Assembly (NCBI GenBank): GCA_028571885.1
Contig: JAPVVU010000180.1
Location: 1-6,521 of the forward strand
Direction: 5' to 3'
DNA: 6,521 bases
Source: Gammaproteobacteria bacterium
GTDB taxonomy: Bacteria; Pseudomonadota; Gammaproteobacteria; GRL18
Position numbers and translations under genes: made by a program. Under the pieces are notes generated by a model. It saw only the letters and a list, made by a program, of their open reading frames with translations. It was not told where the DNA came from and searched no databases. Positions 1 to 6,038 of the stretch are shown here, one piece after another (position 1 is the first letter of the stretch; each line of letters starts with the position of its first letter).

Positions 1-411
1 GTGAGCTTTTAACTTTTCTGCTGCTTCTTTTTGCTTTACTTTTAAGCCGGCAAGTCTTTCTCTTACTTTCGCTGCGGCATTTTTTAGAGCAGGACGTTTT
101 GTTTTTAGGGCTTTTTCAGTTGCTGCTTTAGCTTTATCAGCAGTAGAACTAACGGAAATTATTGCTTTATCTAATGCATTAGAAGCTCTTTCCATAACTG
201 TAAGTGCAGTTGTATGTGCCTTTGTTAGCTCAGCAGCTATAGGGCTCGCTTTTACTGGTGCTTTTCTTACAGCTTTTTTTGGTGCTGCTTTTTTCTTAGT
301 AATAGTTCTCTTAGCAGCTGTTTTCTTAACAGGAGTTTTTTTCGCAACCGTTTTCTTAACAGGAGTTTTTTTTGTAACAGTTTTCTTAACTGCTTTTTTC
401 TTTATAGCCAT
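1..411 (-). CDS. Histone H1-like lysine/alanine-rich protein (partial, 3' end outside window)
   Basis: The reading frame is open from an ATG at 411 to the window edge: 137 codons with no stop, so the C-terminus is missing. The first 50 or so residues are extremely basic and hold 10-residue repeats of the type VKKTVxKKTP. Next comes a lysine/alanine/proline stretch (KKKAAPKKAVRKAP). From about residue 58 the protein is an alanine-rich, charged, probably helical or coiled-coil region with no cysteine, tryptophan or membrane segment. A clear TGAGGT ribosome binding site sits 8 nt before the ATG. Basic tails of this kind occur in bacterial H1-like proteins (AlgP and HctB types), which bind DNA non-specifically. 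Nucleoid binding is therefore a reasonable inference but not shown here. The basic part is N-terminal, whereas in AlgP it is C-terminal. It has its own promoter and is probably not part of the upstream signalling unit. Confidence 0.8.
   Translation of the reverse strand, partial: MAIKKKAVKKTVTKKTPVKKTVAKKTPVKKTAAKRTITKKKAAPKKAVRKAPVKASPIAAELTKAHTTALTVMERASNALDKAIISVSSTADKAKAATEKALKTKRPALKNAAAKVRERLAGLKVKQKEAAEKLKAH
321..380 (-). repeat. 30-bp tandem repeat inside the H1-like gene
   Basis: Two adjacent 30-bp units, 321-350 and 351-380, share 27 of 30 bases. A third, degraded unit starts at 381 with the same ten bases (ttttcttaac). Each unit encodes ten residues (core KKTP-VKKT), so gain or loss of a unit keeps the frame. 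Such repeats expand and contract by slippage or recombination in lysine-rich tails, so copy number may vary between strains. Confidence 0.8.
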
Positions 412-444
412 GATATATTACCTCAATAATTATGGAATAATGTA

Positions 445-473
445 ATTATATACTGCAAATCATAGAGTTACAA
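445..473 (-). promoter_or_regulatory. Sigma70-type promoter of the H1-like gene
   Basis: Read on the minus strand, TTGTAA (468-473) is followed by exactly 17 bases and then a perfect TATAAT (445-450). This predicts a transcript start near 438, giving a leader of about 27 nt that contains the TGAGGT ribosome binding site at 420-425. The match and geometry are good, but the region is AT-rich, so the assignment rests on sequence alone. Confidence 0.6.
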
Positions 474-546
474 ATATACATAAAGAAAAAAGGGATTTTT
501 ATCACTTTATGTGCAACTATAACTTTACAATATTGCATTTAACTGC

Positions 547-876
547 TTAAAATTTCTCTTCTAACGCTTCTTTTGCTGCCTCATAATTACTAATAATTTG
601 TTCTAACAGTTCCTGTGCATCTTCAAGCGAGTCTTCCGCAGCTTTATGTTCCAGCACGCGACAACTTTCTGATAATGTATTGATACCAAGGTTTGCACTA
701 CTCCCTTTTAAAGTATGAGCAATACGCCGGATATCCTCTGAATTTGATGTACTGACTGCCAGTCTGAGATTTTCAACTTGAGTGTTTCCATCAGAGATAA
801 AAATAGCAATTAACTCATCAAAATCATCGCCCATTATTTCTTTTAATTCATTAAGTGTATCGATATCAACTAGCAT
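547..876 (-). CDS. Histidine phosphotransfer (Hpt) protein, HptB-like
   Basis: A 109-residue single-domain Hpt protein. Hpt proteins pass a phosphoryl group from a hybrid sensor kinase to a response-regulator aspartate in the cytoplasm. The signature is RRIAHTLKGSSANLG, with the phospho-accepting histidine at H54 and the conserved K57-G58 next to it. The rest is acidic and helical, as expected of a four-helix bundle, and the length is typical of a free-standing Hpt. It lies 52 bp after the HsbR-like regulator and is the last gene of that unit. Its likely partner is therefore the receiver of that regulator (inference from the HptB-HsbR pair of Pseudomonas). No cognate hybrid kinase is in the window. 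The start is supported by a weak GGAA at 882-885, 5 nt before the ATG. The family is certain; the HptB-like role is probable. Confidence 0.93.
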   Translation of the reverse strand: MLVDIDTLNELKEIMGDDFDELIAIFISDGNTQVENLRLAVSTSNSEDIRRIAHTLKGSSANLGINTLSESCRVLEHKAAEDSLEDAQELLEQIISNYEAAKEALEEKF

Positions 877-888
877 CGTTGTTCCGTA

Positions 889-917
889 ATTCTAACTTTC
901 GTAAATTTATTTTTCAA
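889..917 (-). promoter_or_regulatory. Possible internal promoter before the Hpt gene
   Basis: On the minus strand TTGAAA (912-917) and TAGAAT (889-894) are separated by exactly 17 bases; each hexamer matches the sigma70 consensus at five of six positions. The predicted transcript start, near 882, lies only about 6 nt before the ATG, giving a nearly leaderless message. That makes chance similarity in this very AT-rich 52-bp spacer a real alternative. Confidence 0.27.
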
Positions 918-928
918 AATATAAGTTT

Positions 929-2692
929 TTATATATCATTATTCAGCCATGAATAAACACATTCAATACGATTCCCACTGTCATTATAGGTCACTGACTG
1001 ACAATAATTATTAATCAATGACAGACCTCTGCCAGAAAATTTTATAGGGGTATCTTTATCAACTGAAGACATTTCATTTTGCATTTTTTTCACATCAAAA
1101 CCTTTGCCGCTGTCTTCAAAAACAATTGTTAATTCACCACCTGTGTCATTCGGAGCATTGCTTACCGAAATAAGAATAGAGCCGCTTTCAAGTCCATTCA
1201 GGCGAGATTCTTTATCAGAATAAAATTGCATAAAACCTTCAGGCGTTGATTTAAGACTAGAATCAAGTTCCAGTAAGCCGTGATCCAGTGAATTACAAAA
1301 CATTTCTGTCAACACCGTACTCAGATGGTCTTGCTGAATTTGATGTCCCTGAATTTCACCCATAATTTGATTAACTAATGGTACGGGATCAATTGATTTA
1401 ATTGAGTCATAAAAGAAATACAAGTCAAATTTCCAATGGGTTGGTACAAATTTTTTGTAGGCTCCTTTTTGAGAGGCCAATTGATTGATGTAATTAATAT
1501 CACAGGTAATAACACCCAGTGTAACATCATCAGTTTGCTCTTGCTCCAGGGTGAAATCATCTAAAGTATCAAGAATATGTTGAAATAAATCAGCATCCAG
1601 TTCTGATGGAGGAGAATCATCTGCCGGTAGCGAATTAATAGTTAAATTGTCAGATGCAACTTTAAGATCATAATGTAAACATGCTTCAAAACGTTCTAAG
1701 CCAAACATTTTACCGTCACTGTTTTCAGCTTCAAGAATACCGTCAGTCGTTAAAATAATTCTATCTCTATCATGAATTTCAATAATATCAACTTTATCAC
1801 TGAAAACAGAATCACCTAATATCCCAAGCGGAAGATTTTTTGATTTTAAATCAACAATAGAATCCCCTTTATGTAAAAAAGCACCTGGAATAGCTCCATT
1901 CCAATATTTAAGCACCATGTTATTGGTATCAATTTCAACCAGACAAGCTGCTAGAAACATACCTGTCGGTAATTGCTGTTTTAGTTTATGATTACTTTCC
2001 CGCACTATGTCACTGATCGAATACCCTTTCGCGGTCATACTATAAAATACATCGGAAAGCGGTAATGCACCTAAGGAGGCGGCAAGACCATGTCCGGTGA
2101 AATCACCAAAAAGAATATGCAGGCCGCCTGTTGGTTTAACTGCTGCAAGGACAACATCACCATTAAATAATGACATTGGAGACAAATGTAATTGAATATT
2201 ATCAGAAGATAAACAGCCTGGATTTAAGATACTATCAAAAACCTTACGGGCAACTTCCTGCTCTTTTGCCTCATGTTCATAATGAGAAATCAGTTCACGT
2301 TTCTGCTGAAAAACAGTATTATATAACTGACTAACTCGTTCCAAAGCATCAATTTTTGCTTTGAGAATCGTTCGATTATATGGCTTAGTTAAAAAATCAT
2401 CGCCCCCAACTTCTACACATTGACTCAATGCTTTTTCATCAGTCATGGCGGTTAAAAATATAATTGGAATGAATTTATCAACCGTCATCATCTTGATTCT
2501 TCTGGTCGCCTCATAGCCATCCATAACTGGCATCATGACATCCATCAAAATCAAATCGGGCCCTTCGGATTGGAAAACCCCGATAGCTTCGAGTCCATTT
2601 TCTGCGGCAACAACGGTATAACCATCTTTTTTCAGATAGGCTGATAAAATCAGACGGTTCGCTCTATCATCATCAACAATTAAAATTTTCAT
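929..2692 (-). CDS. HsbR-like response regulator: receiver + PP2C/SpoIIE phosphatase + HATPase kinase
   Basis: A 587-residue soluble protein with three domains. Residues 1-120 form a receiver: acidic pair D7/D8, phospho-acceptor D51 in LMDVMMP, T81 and K103. After a helical linker, residues about 145-397 form a SpoIIE/RsbU-type PP2C serine phosphatase with metal-binding aspartates in FNGD (D179), GDFTGHG (D197), TTDGILEA (D317) and TDDVT (D388/D389). Residues about 420-587 form an RsbW-like HATPase kinase: N-box E463/N467, DSGKGF (D527) and SGRGL (554-557). Both opposing activities look intact. This is the HsbR architecture of Pseudomonas, where phosphorylation of the receiver by HptB switches the protein between kinase and phosphatase action on the STAS protein HsbA. 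The gene sits between STAS and Hpt genes, which fits that circuit. A TGA directly before the ATG excludes a longer N-terminus. The start has no good Shine-Dalgarno and is preceded by an 11-bp duplication. Confidence 0.95.
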   Translation of the reverse strand: MKILIVDDDRANRLILSAYLKKDGYTVVAAENGLEAIGVFQSEGPDLILMDVMMPVMDGYEATRRIKMMTVDKFIPIIFLTAMTDEKALSQCVEVGGDDFLTKPYNRTILKAKIDALERVSQLYNTVFQQKRELISHYEHEAKEQEVARKVFDSILNPGCLSSDNIQLHLSPMSLFNGDVVLAAVKPTGGLHILFGDFTGHGLAASLGALPLSDVFYSMTAKGYSISDIVRESNHKLKQQLPTGMFLAACLVEIDTNNMVLKYWNGAIPGAFLHKGDSIVDLKSKNLPLGILGDSVFSDKVDIIEIHDRDRIILTTDGILEAENSDGKMFGLERFEACLHYDLKVASDNLTINSLPADDSPPSELDADLFQHILDTLDDFTLEQEQTDDVTLGVITCDINYINQLASQKGAYKKFVPTHWKFDLYFFYDSIKSIDPVPLVNQIMGEIQGHQIQQDHLSTVLTEMFCNSLDHGLLELDSSLKSTPEGFMQFYSDKESRLNGLESGSILISVSNAPNDTGGELTIVFEDSGKGFDVKKMQNEMSSVDKDTPIKFSGRGLSLINNYCQSVTYNDSGNRIECVYSWLNNDI

Positions 2693-2714
2693 TCAAGCTG
2701 CACTCAAGCTGCAC
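2693..2714 (-). repeat. Perfect 11-bp tandem duplication abutting the start codon of the HsbR-like gene
   Basis: The 11 bases tcaagctgcac occur twice in a row with no mismatch (2693-2703 and 2704-2714), directly upstream of the ATG at 2692. They occupy the whole region where a ribosome binding site should lie, and no GGAG-type motif is present. The likely origin is a recent slippage or duplication event. It may have changed translation of the downstream gene. Confidence 0.85.
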
Positions 2715-2768
2715 TTATTTAAGTTAAATCCAGACACCATAGATTCGCTAATAGCTTTTTAAAATAAA

Positions 2769-3071
2769 TCAGGTGATATTAAATAATTTATCAAAGTTTG
2801 ACACTACTAAAATATCTTTAACTTCTTTTCGACACTCTTTAATTGTCACATGAGACTGATCACCACCCGCATGCTCACGCAGTAAAAGCATCATTCCAAG
2901 TGCAGAACTATCGATATATTCGGTTGCTGATAAATCAATAATATATTCATTATCACTGCCTGAAGGTGCATTACGATACGCTTCGCGAAAGTCTTTATGG
3001 CTACCAAAATCAAAACGTCCAGAAACACTGATGTTCACTATATTACCATTTACGCTACATGACACTGACAT
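2769..3071 (-). CDS. STAS-domain anti-anti-sigma factor, HsbA-like
   Basis: A 100-residue single STAS domain of the SpoIIAA/RsbV type. Such proteins bind or release a partner depending on phosphorylation of one serine. The phosphorylation motif YIDSSALGMMLLLRE is present with serines at 55 and 56; the usual phospho-site is one of these two. The start chosen is the ATG at 3071, which has GGAG six bases upstream. A longer reading from TTG at 3083 would add four residues and would place the ribosome binding site inside the gene. The HsbR-like kinase/phosphatase follows 76 bp downstream and is the natural modifying enzyme. In Pseudomonas, HsbA partners FlgM or the diguanylate cyclase HsbD depending on phosphorylation; neither is encoded here, so the target is unknown. 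The gene order STAS-regulator-Hpt is the reverse of hptB-hsbR-hsbA. Confidence 0.93.
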   Translation of the reverse strand: MSVSCSVNGNIVNISVSGRFDFGSHKDFREAYRNAPSGSDNEYIIDLSATEYIDSSALGMMLLLREHAGGDQSHVTIKECRKEVKDILVVSNFDKLFNIT

Positions 3072-3077
3072 TAAATT

Positions 3078-3081
3078 CTCC
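3078..3081 (-). promoter_or_regulatory. Ribosome binding site that decides the STAS start
   Basis: GGAG on the minus strand lies six bases before the ATG at 3071. It overlaps codon 2 of the alternative TTG reading that begins at 3083, which makes that longer form unlikely. Confidence 0.75.
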
Positions 3082-3094
3082 AAAGTGATTCATA

Positions 3095-3103
3095 TTTATA
3101 ACA
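3095..3103 (-). promoter_or_regulatory. Candidate extended -10 promoter of the STAS-HsbR-Hpt unit
   Basis: The minus strand reads TGTTATAAA, an extended -10 (TGn followed by TATAAA, five of six matches to TATAAT). There is no good -35: only the T-run of the preceding terminator lies at that distance. The predicted start near 3088 gives a leader of about 17 nt that still contains the GGAG ribosome binding site. Because a strong terminator precedes it, a promoter is expected here, which raises the likelihood. Confidence 0.42.
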
Positions 3104-3115
3104 TTAGACTAAGAT

Positions 3116-3160
3116 AAAAAAAATACCATAGATAATCACTGTGGATTAGCCTAAGGTATT
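3116..3160 (-). terminator. Rho-independent terminator of the che operon, overlapping the cheB stop
   Basis: On the minus strand AATACC (3155-3160) pairs with GGTATT (3122-3127). After one T-T mismatch come four more pairs (TAG with CTA plus a G-T wobble). After a bulged C, TAATC pairs with GATTA around a six-base loop (CACAGT). In total about 15 pairs are followed directly by eight T residues (3116-3123, two shared with the stem). The first stem base pairs include the TAA stop codon of cheB, so terminating ribosomes could affect folding. This separates the receptor-adaptation genes from the partner-switching genes. Confidence 0.75.
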
Positions 3161-4229
3161 AGTCATTACACAAATCCAGTAATTTCTCAGCAATATGTTC
3201 CAGTGATAACACATGATCAACGCCACCATGTTTCACTGCTTCTCCAGGCATTCCCCAGACAACGGATGATTTTTCATCCTGTGCAATTGTTGACGAGCCT
3301 GTTTCATGCATTTCTTTCATACCACGAGCACCATCATCTCCCATTCCTGTTAATATCGCACCAACCGCATTAGGACCAACATTCTGGCTCACAGAACGAA
3401 ACATGACATCAACTGATGGTTTATGACGATTAACCAGTGGTCCATCATTTAAACGACAAACATAGCGTGCTCCACTTCTTTCTACGATCAAATGACGATC
3501 TCCAGGAGCAATATAAACATGCCCGGGTAAAATCTGCTGTCCATCCTTTGCCTCATACACAGTCATCGCAGAACAGTCATTCATCCGTTTAGAAAATGAA
3601 CTGCTGAATGCTGCGGGTATATGCTGACTAATAACAATAGCGGGTGCAGTTGCAGGCATCCTGATCAAGATTTCCTTAATTGCTTCTGTGCCGCCTGTTG
3701 ATGAACCAATGGCAATAATTTTTTCGGTTGTTCTAAGAAATTTCGTAGAGCCTTTGGCCAGTATTGCATCAGCAGATAATTTTTCATTAACCGTTGGAAT
3801 AACATTGTCACGAAACGTCCTGACTCGTGCAACTGACGCAATTTTAATTTTATTAATAATGTCAGCTGCATAGTCCTGAATTTTTTCAGCAACATCAACT
3901 TTAGGCTTTGGAATAAAATCGATTGCACCAATTTCAAGCGCTTCTAATGTGACATCAGCTCCCGCTTCAGTCAACGTTGAAATCATGATGACCGGCATAG
4001 GACGTAATCGCATAAGGTTTTTCAAAAAAGTAATACCATCCATTTTTGGCATTTCAATATCAAGCGTTAAAACATCAGGCAATAGTTGTTTTATTTTATC
4101 TCTGGCAATCAGAGGATCAGCTGCTGTACCAACAACTTCAATCGCGGGATCTTTACTCAAAATCTCCTGCAATAATTGTCTGATCAATGCAGAATCATCA
4201 ATAATAAGGACTTTAATTTTCTTTAGCAT
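3159..4229 (-). CDS. cheB: CheB, receptor methylesterase/glutamine deamidase response regulator
   Basis: A 356-residue protein of normal CheB length. It removes methyl groups from receptor glutamates and can deamidate receptor glutamines in the adaptation branch of chemotaxis. Residues 4-120 are a receiver with D11/D12, phospho-acceptor D57 (TLDIEMPKMDG), T85 and K108. After a linker, the methylesterase domain (about 168-353) carries the full catalytic triad: S177 in GSSTGGTEA, H203 in ISQHIP and D299 in LTGMGDDGA. In-frame stops (TAA and TAG) lie just before the ATG, so this start is the longest possible; the ribosome binding site is weak (GGAAA about 12 nt away). It follows cheD after 112 bp that contain a tandem repeat, and it ends in an intrinsic terminator. 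Activation by a CheA outside the window is expected. Confidence 0.98.
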   Translation of the reverse strand: MLKKIKVLIIDDSALIRQLLQEILSKDPAIEVVGTAADPLIARDKIKQLLPDVLTLDIEMPKMDGITFLKNLMRLRPMPVIMISTLTEAGADVTLEALEIGAIDFIPKPKVDVAEKIQDYAADIINKIKIASVARVRTFRDNVIPTVNEKLSADAILAKGSTKFLRTTEKIIAIGSSTGGTEAIKEILIRMPATAPAIVISQHIPAAFSSSFSKRMNDCSAMTVYEAKDGQQILPGHVYIAPGDRHLIVERSGARYVCRLNDGPLVNRHKPSVDVMFRSVSQNVGPNAVGAILTGMGDDGARGMKEMHETGSSTIAQDEKSSVVWGMPGEAVKHGGVDHVLSLEHIAEKLLDLCND

Positions 4230-4266
4230 CTATTAATTATTTCCATTTTACTTCATCGATAGCTGA

Positions 4267-4339
4267 TTCATAACTAGCAACTTCATACTTGACGACTTAG
4301 TTTTACAAAATTCATACTTGACAACCTACTTTTACAAAA
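4267..4339 (-). repeat. 29-bp tandem repeat (two full copies and one remnant) between cheD and cheB
   Basis: Copies at 4282-4310 and 4311-4339 match at 26 of 29 bases; each starts ttcatacttgac and ends ttttacaaaa. The 15 bases just before (4267-4281, ttcataactagcaac) match the start of the unit at 10 of 15 positions and may be a decayed, truncated third copy. The repeat fills most of the 112-bp cheD-cheB spacer. It does not encode an evident peptide and has no clear promoter motif. It could be a slippage product or a repeated binding site; the sequence does not decide. Confidence 0.8.
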
Positions 4340-4341
4340 AG

Positions 4342-4998
4342 TTAAAAAAGTTCAATATCACTGACCACTGGTTTTTCATCAATTGTATGCTGATATTCTT
4401 CTTCTCGTTTAATGAGTGTATCATTATGAAGTGAACGTAATTTTTTAATTTTTACCTTGCCGCTATGAGGGTGAAAAACAACTTTGCGGGGATAAATATC
4501 ACCCGTATCTTCTGAGACTAGAGTAATGCCTTCTGTGGCAATATATTCTTCCACAAATTGAATATTGCGCAACCCCACATCGGTCATATTTCTTAAAATT
4601 TTTCCACCACCAAATATTTTAACTTCCAGGTTTTCTCTGCGGCCGCCATTTTTAAGAATGTCATTAATCAACATTTCCATGGCATACGAGCCATAACGCG
4701 AAGCAGTTGTTGATGGGCCTGCATCAATATGGTAGGCAACATTTTCTTTGGTATGAGGCAACATAAAATGATTCATTCCACCAATCCCAAAAACTTTGTC
4801 ACGAATGCAGGCAGATATACAGGAACCTAAAACAGTTACAATAATTTCGTCTTTTAAGGTCACATAGTATTCACCGGGCAATATTTTTGCAGCAAAAGAT
4901 CCATGTAATTTATCCCAATATCGATTAATTCCTTCAAAACCAGGAATGGCTTCAGGGGGTATTTTATTTCGGTGGCTAAAAGCGGATTTTTCTATCAT
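4342..4998 (-). CDS. cheD: CheD, chemoreceptor glutamine deamidase
   Basis: A 218-residue CheD. The enzyme converts selected receptor glutamines to glutamates, creating methylation sites for CheR, and in some species it interacts with CheC. The catalytic centre is visible: TVLGSCISACIRD with C60, and GGMNHFMLP with H77. The 17-residue spacing between them equals that of the Thermotoga enzyme (C27/H44, from memory), and T55 lies in the expected threonine position. The FGGGKIL motif of the family follows near residues 129-135. An N-terminal extension of about 35 residues precedes the core, as is common in proteobacterial CheD. No Shine-Dalgarno is visible before the ATG (context AACACCACTA), and a stable hairpin sits about 28 nt upstream, so translation may be weak or regulated. 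The gene lies between cheR and cheB, as in F7-type clusters. Confidence 0.97.
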   Translation of the reverse strand: MIEKSAFSHRNKIPPEAIPGFEGINRYWDKLHGSFAAKILPGEYYVTLKDEIIVTVLGSCISACIRDKVFGIGGMNHFMLPHTKENVAYHIDAGPSTTASRYGSYAMEMLINDILKNGGRRENLEVKIFGGGKILRNMTDVGLRNIQFVEEYIATEGITLVSEDTGDIYPRKVVFHPHSGKVKIKKLRSLHNDTLIKREEEYQHTIDEKPVVSDIELF

Positions 4999-5010
4999 TA
5001 GTGGTGTTTT

Positions 5011-5042
5011 TAATAAAGAATAAAAGCAGGCCTATGAGCCTG
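5011..5042 (-). promoter_or_regulatory. Terminator-like hairpin in the cheD leader
   Basis: On the minus strand CAGGC and GCCTG form a five-pair GC-rich stem (plus an inner wobble pair) around a CATA loop at 5027-5042, followed by a broken T-tract (CTTTTATTCTTTATT). It resembles an intrinsic terminator but lies only 28 nt before cheD, with no room for a promoter in between. It is better read as a partial terminator, attenuator, or processing or translation-control hairpin. Confidence 0.4.
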
Positions 5043-5071
5043 TCTAAGTACTATTTACAGTTTAGTCGAAA

Positions 5072-5171
5072 AATAAATTTCTGCAAAAATAAAGAGAAAA
5101 AAAGAGTGCAATCATATAATTGTGAAAACATGTCTTACCTGACAATAATTTACTGCAGCAGAAATTTATTG
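5072..5171 (-). other. Three-arm inverted repeat with mutually exclusive pairings in the cheR-cheD spacer
   Basis: In transcript order, arm 1 (5171-5158) can pair with the adjacent arm 2 (5156-5143) at 12 of 14 positions. It can also pair with the distant arm 3 (5084-5072) over 13 perfect bases. Arms 2 and 3 are near-copies (GCAGTAAATTATT and GCAGAAATTTATT). Only one pairing can exist at a time. The arms are AT-rich, so chance cannot be excluded. The whole spacer, 4999-5198, is otherwise non-coding as far as can be seen. Confidence 0.45.
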
Positions 5172-5198
5172 TACTGGAGTTTATGTGGCAAAATGTCT

Positions 5199-6038
5199 TT
5201 AGATGACTTTTTTGTAAACGGTGTTGCTGATTAATTTGTAGCGTTCAGTGACATTATAAAGTGTTTCTGAATGCCCAATAAAGAGATAACTGTTATTAGC
5301 ATGAATATTAGCAAATTTATCAAATAAAACTTTTTGAGTTGCTTTATCAAAATAAATGACCACATTACGACAAAAAATAATGTCAAAAGGCCCTTTGAAT
5401 GGAAAAGGATTCAGGAGGTTAAGTTGATTAAAGGTGATCATTTCACGCAGTTCTTTAGATAATTTTAATTTTTCTGAGTTCTCGCCATGACCTTTCATAA
5501 ACCAGCGAGCTATACGAGCATCTGTCACGCCCGTCACTCTATCTTGTTGATAGACCCCGCTGGATGCTGTCTCAAGCACTTCGGTATCCAGATCAGTTGC
5601 CAGAATTTTTACATCCCACCCCTGATTTTCAGGTATGGCTTCTTTTAATACCATGGCAATAGAATAGGTTTCCATACCGGTTGAACAACCAGCAGACCAG
5701 ACACGAATTTGCTTACTTGCCTTGTTTCGTTTCATTAGCTCAGGCAGAACAGTTTCAGCCAAAATTTCAAAATGATGGTTTTCCCGGAAAAAAGAAGTCA
5801 GATTCGTCGTAATTGCATTTGAAAAATAAGTAAATTCTTCATGGTCCTGATTTTCAAGGAGGGAGCAATAGTCATCAAAATTACTCACCCCCGTTTTACG
5901 TAAACGTCTTACCAAACGAGAATAAATCATATCGCGCTTAGCATCAGAAAGAACAATACCCGAATGTTCAGTGACAATATCACGAATATGGTTGAAATGC
6001 TTATCCGTAAAATCAAATTCTTTTTTAACTAAACTCAT
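5199..6038 (-). CDS. cheR: CheR, chemoreceptor glutamate methyltransferase
   Basis: A 279-residue CheR that transfers methyl from S-adenosylmethionine to receptor glutamates. The N-terminal helical domain carries the basic receptor-contact helix (KRDMIYSRLVRRLR, about 34-47) and NLTSFFRE (about 79-86). The Rossmann core has WSAGCSTGMETYSIAM (about 114-129), ATDLD (147-151), FCRNVVIYFD (222-231) and the C-terminal GHSE. The SAM loop reads GMETYS where GEEPYS is usual; the second glutamate is kept. The segment from RWFMKGHG to NLL aligns without gaps to the beta-subdomain of the E. coli enzyme, which binds receptor tail pentapeptides. The ATG at 6038 is preferred. A GTG at 6047 would add three residues, but AAAGG lies only 3 nt before it; it is 12 nt from the ATG. 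Neither spacing is ideal. Confidence 0.97.
   Translation of the reverse strand: MSLVKKEFDFTDKHFNHIRDIVTEHSGIVLSDAKRDMIYSRLVRRLRKTGVSNFDDYCSLLENQDHEEFTYFSNAITTNLTSFFRENHHFEILAETVLPELMKRNKASKQIRVWSAGCSTGMETYSIAMVLKEAIPENQGWDVKILATDLDTEVLETASSGVYQQDRVTGVTDARIARWFMKGHGENSEKLKLSKELREMITFNQLNLLNPFPFKGPFDIIFCRNVVIYFDKATQKVLFDKFANIHANNSYLFIGHSETLYNVTERYKLISNTVYKKVI

Noticed and set aside
481..537. Hairpin after the Hpt gene (TGCAATAT pairing with ATAGTTGCA) and a downstream T6 as a terminator
   Set aside because: The stem is AT-rich with a bulge and the T-run lies about 20 nt beyond it, so it does not have intrinsic-terminator geometry; how the Hpt transcript ends remains unresolved.
1375..1560. A 61-codon minus-strand frame inside the HsbR-like gene
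   Set aside because: It is fully inside the phosphatase-kinase coding region in another frame and shows no domain or start signal.
3688..4236. Two plus-strand frames (3688-3873 and 3949-4236) and one minus-strand frame (3665-3937) within cheB
   Set aside because: They lie in other frames of the intact cheB gene, which has all receiver and catalytic residues; no independent evidence supports them.
4318..4346. Plus-strand TTGACA in the minisatellite as an antisense promoter into cheD
   Set aside because: The -35 is perfect, but the hexamer 17 bases away is GTTAAA, a poor -10, and no plus-strand gene follows.
5001..5234. A 77-codon plus-strand frame beginning with GTG between cheD and cheR
   Set aside because: It overlaps the cheR 3' end, has low-complexity lysine/asparagine/serine composition, no recognisable domain and no good ribosome binding site; all other genes are on the minus strand.
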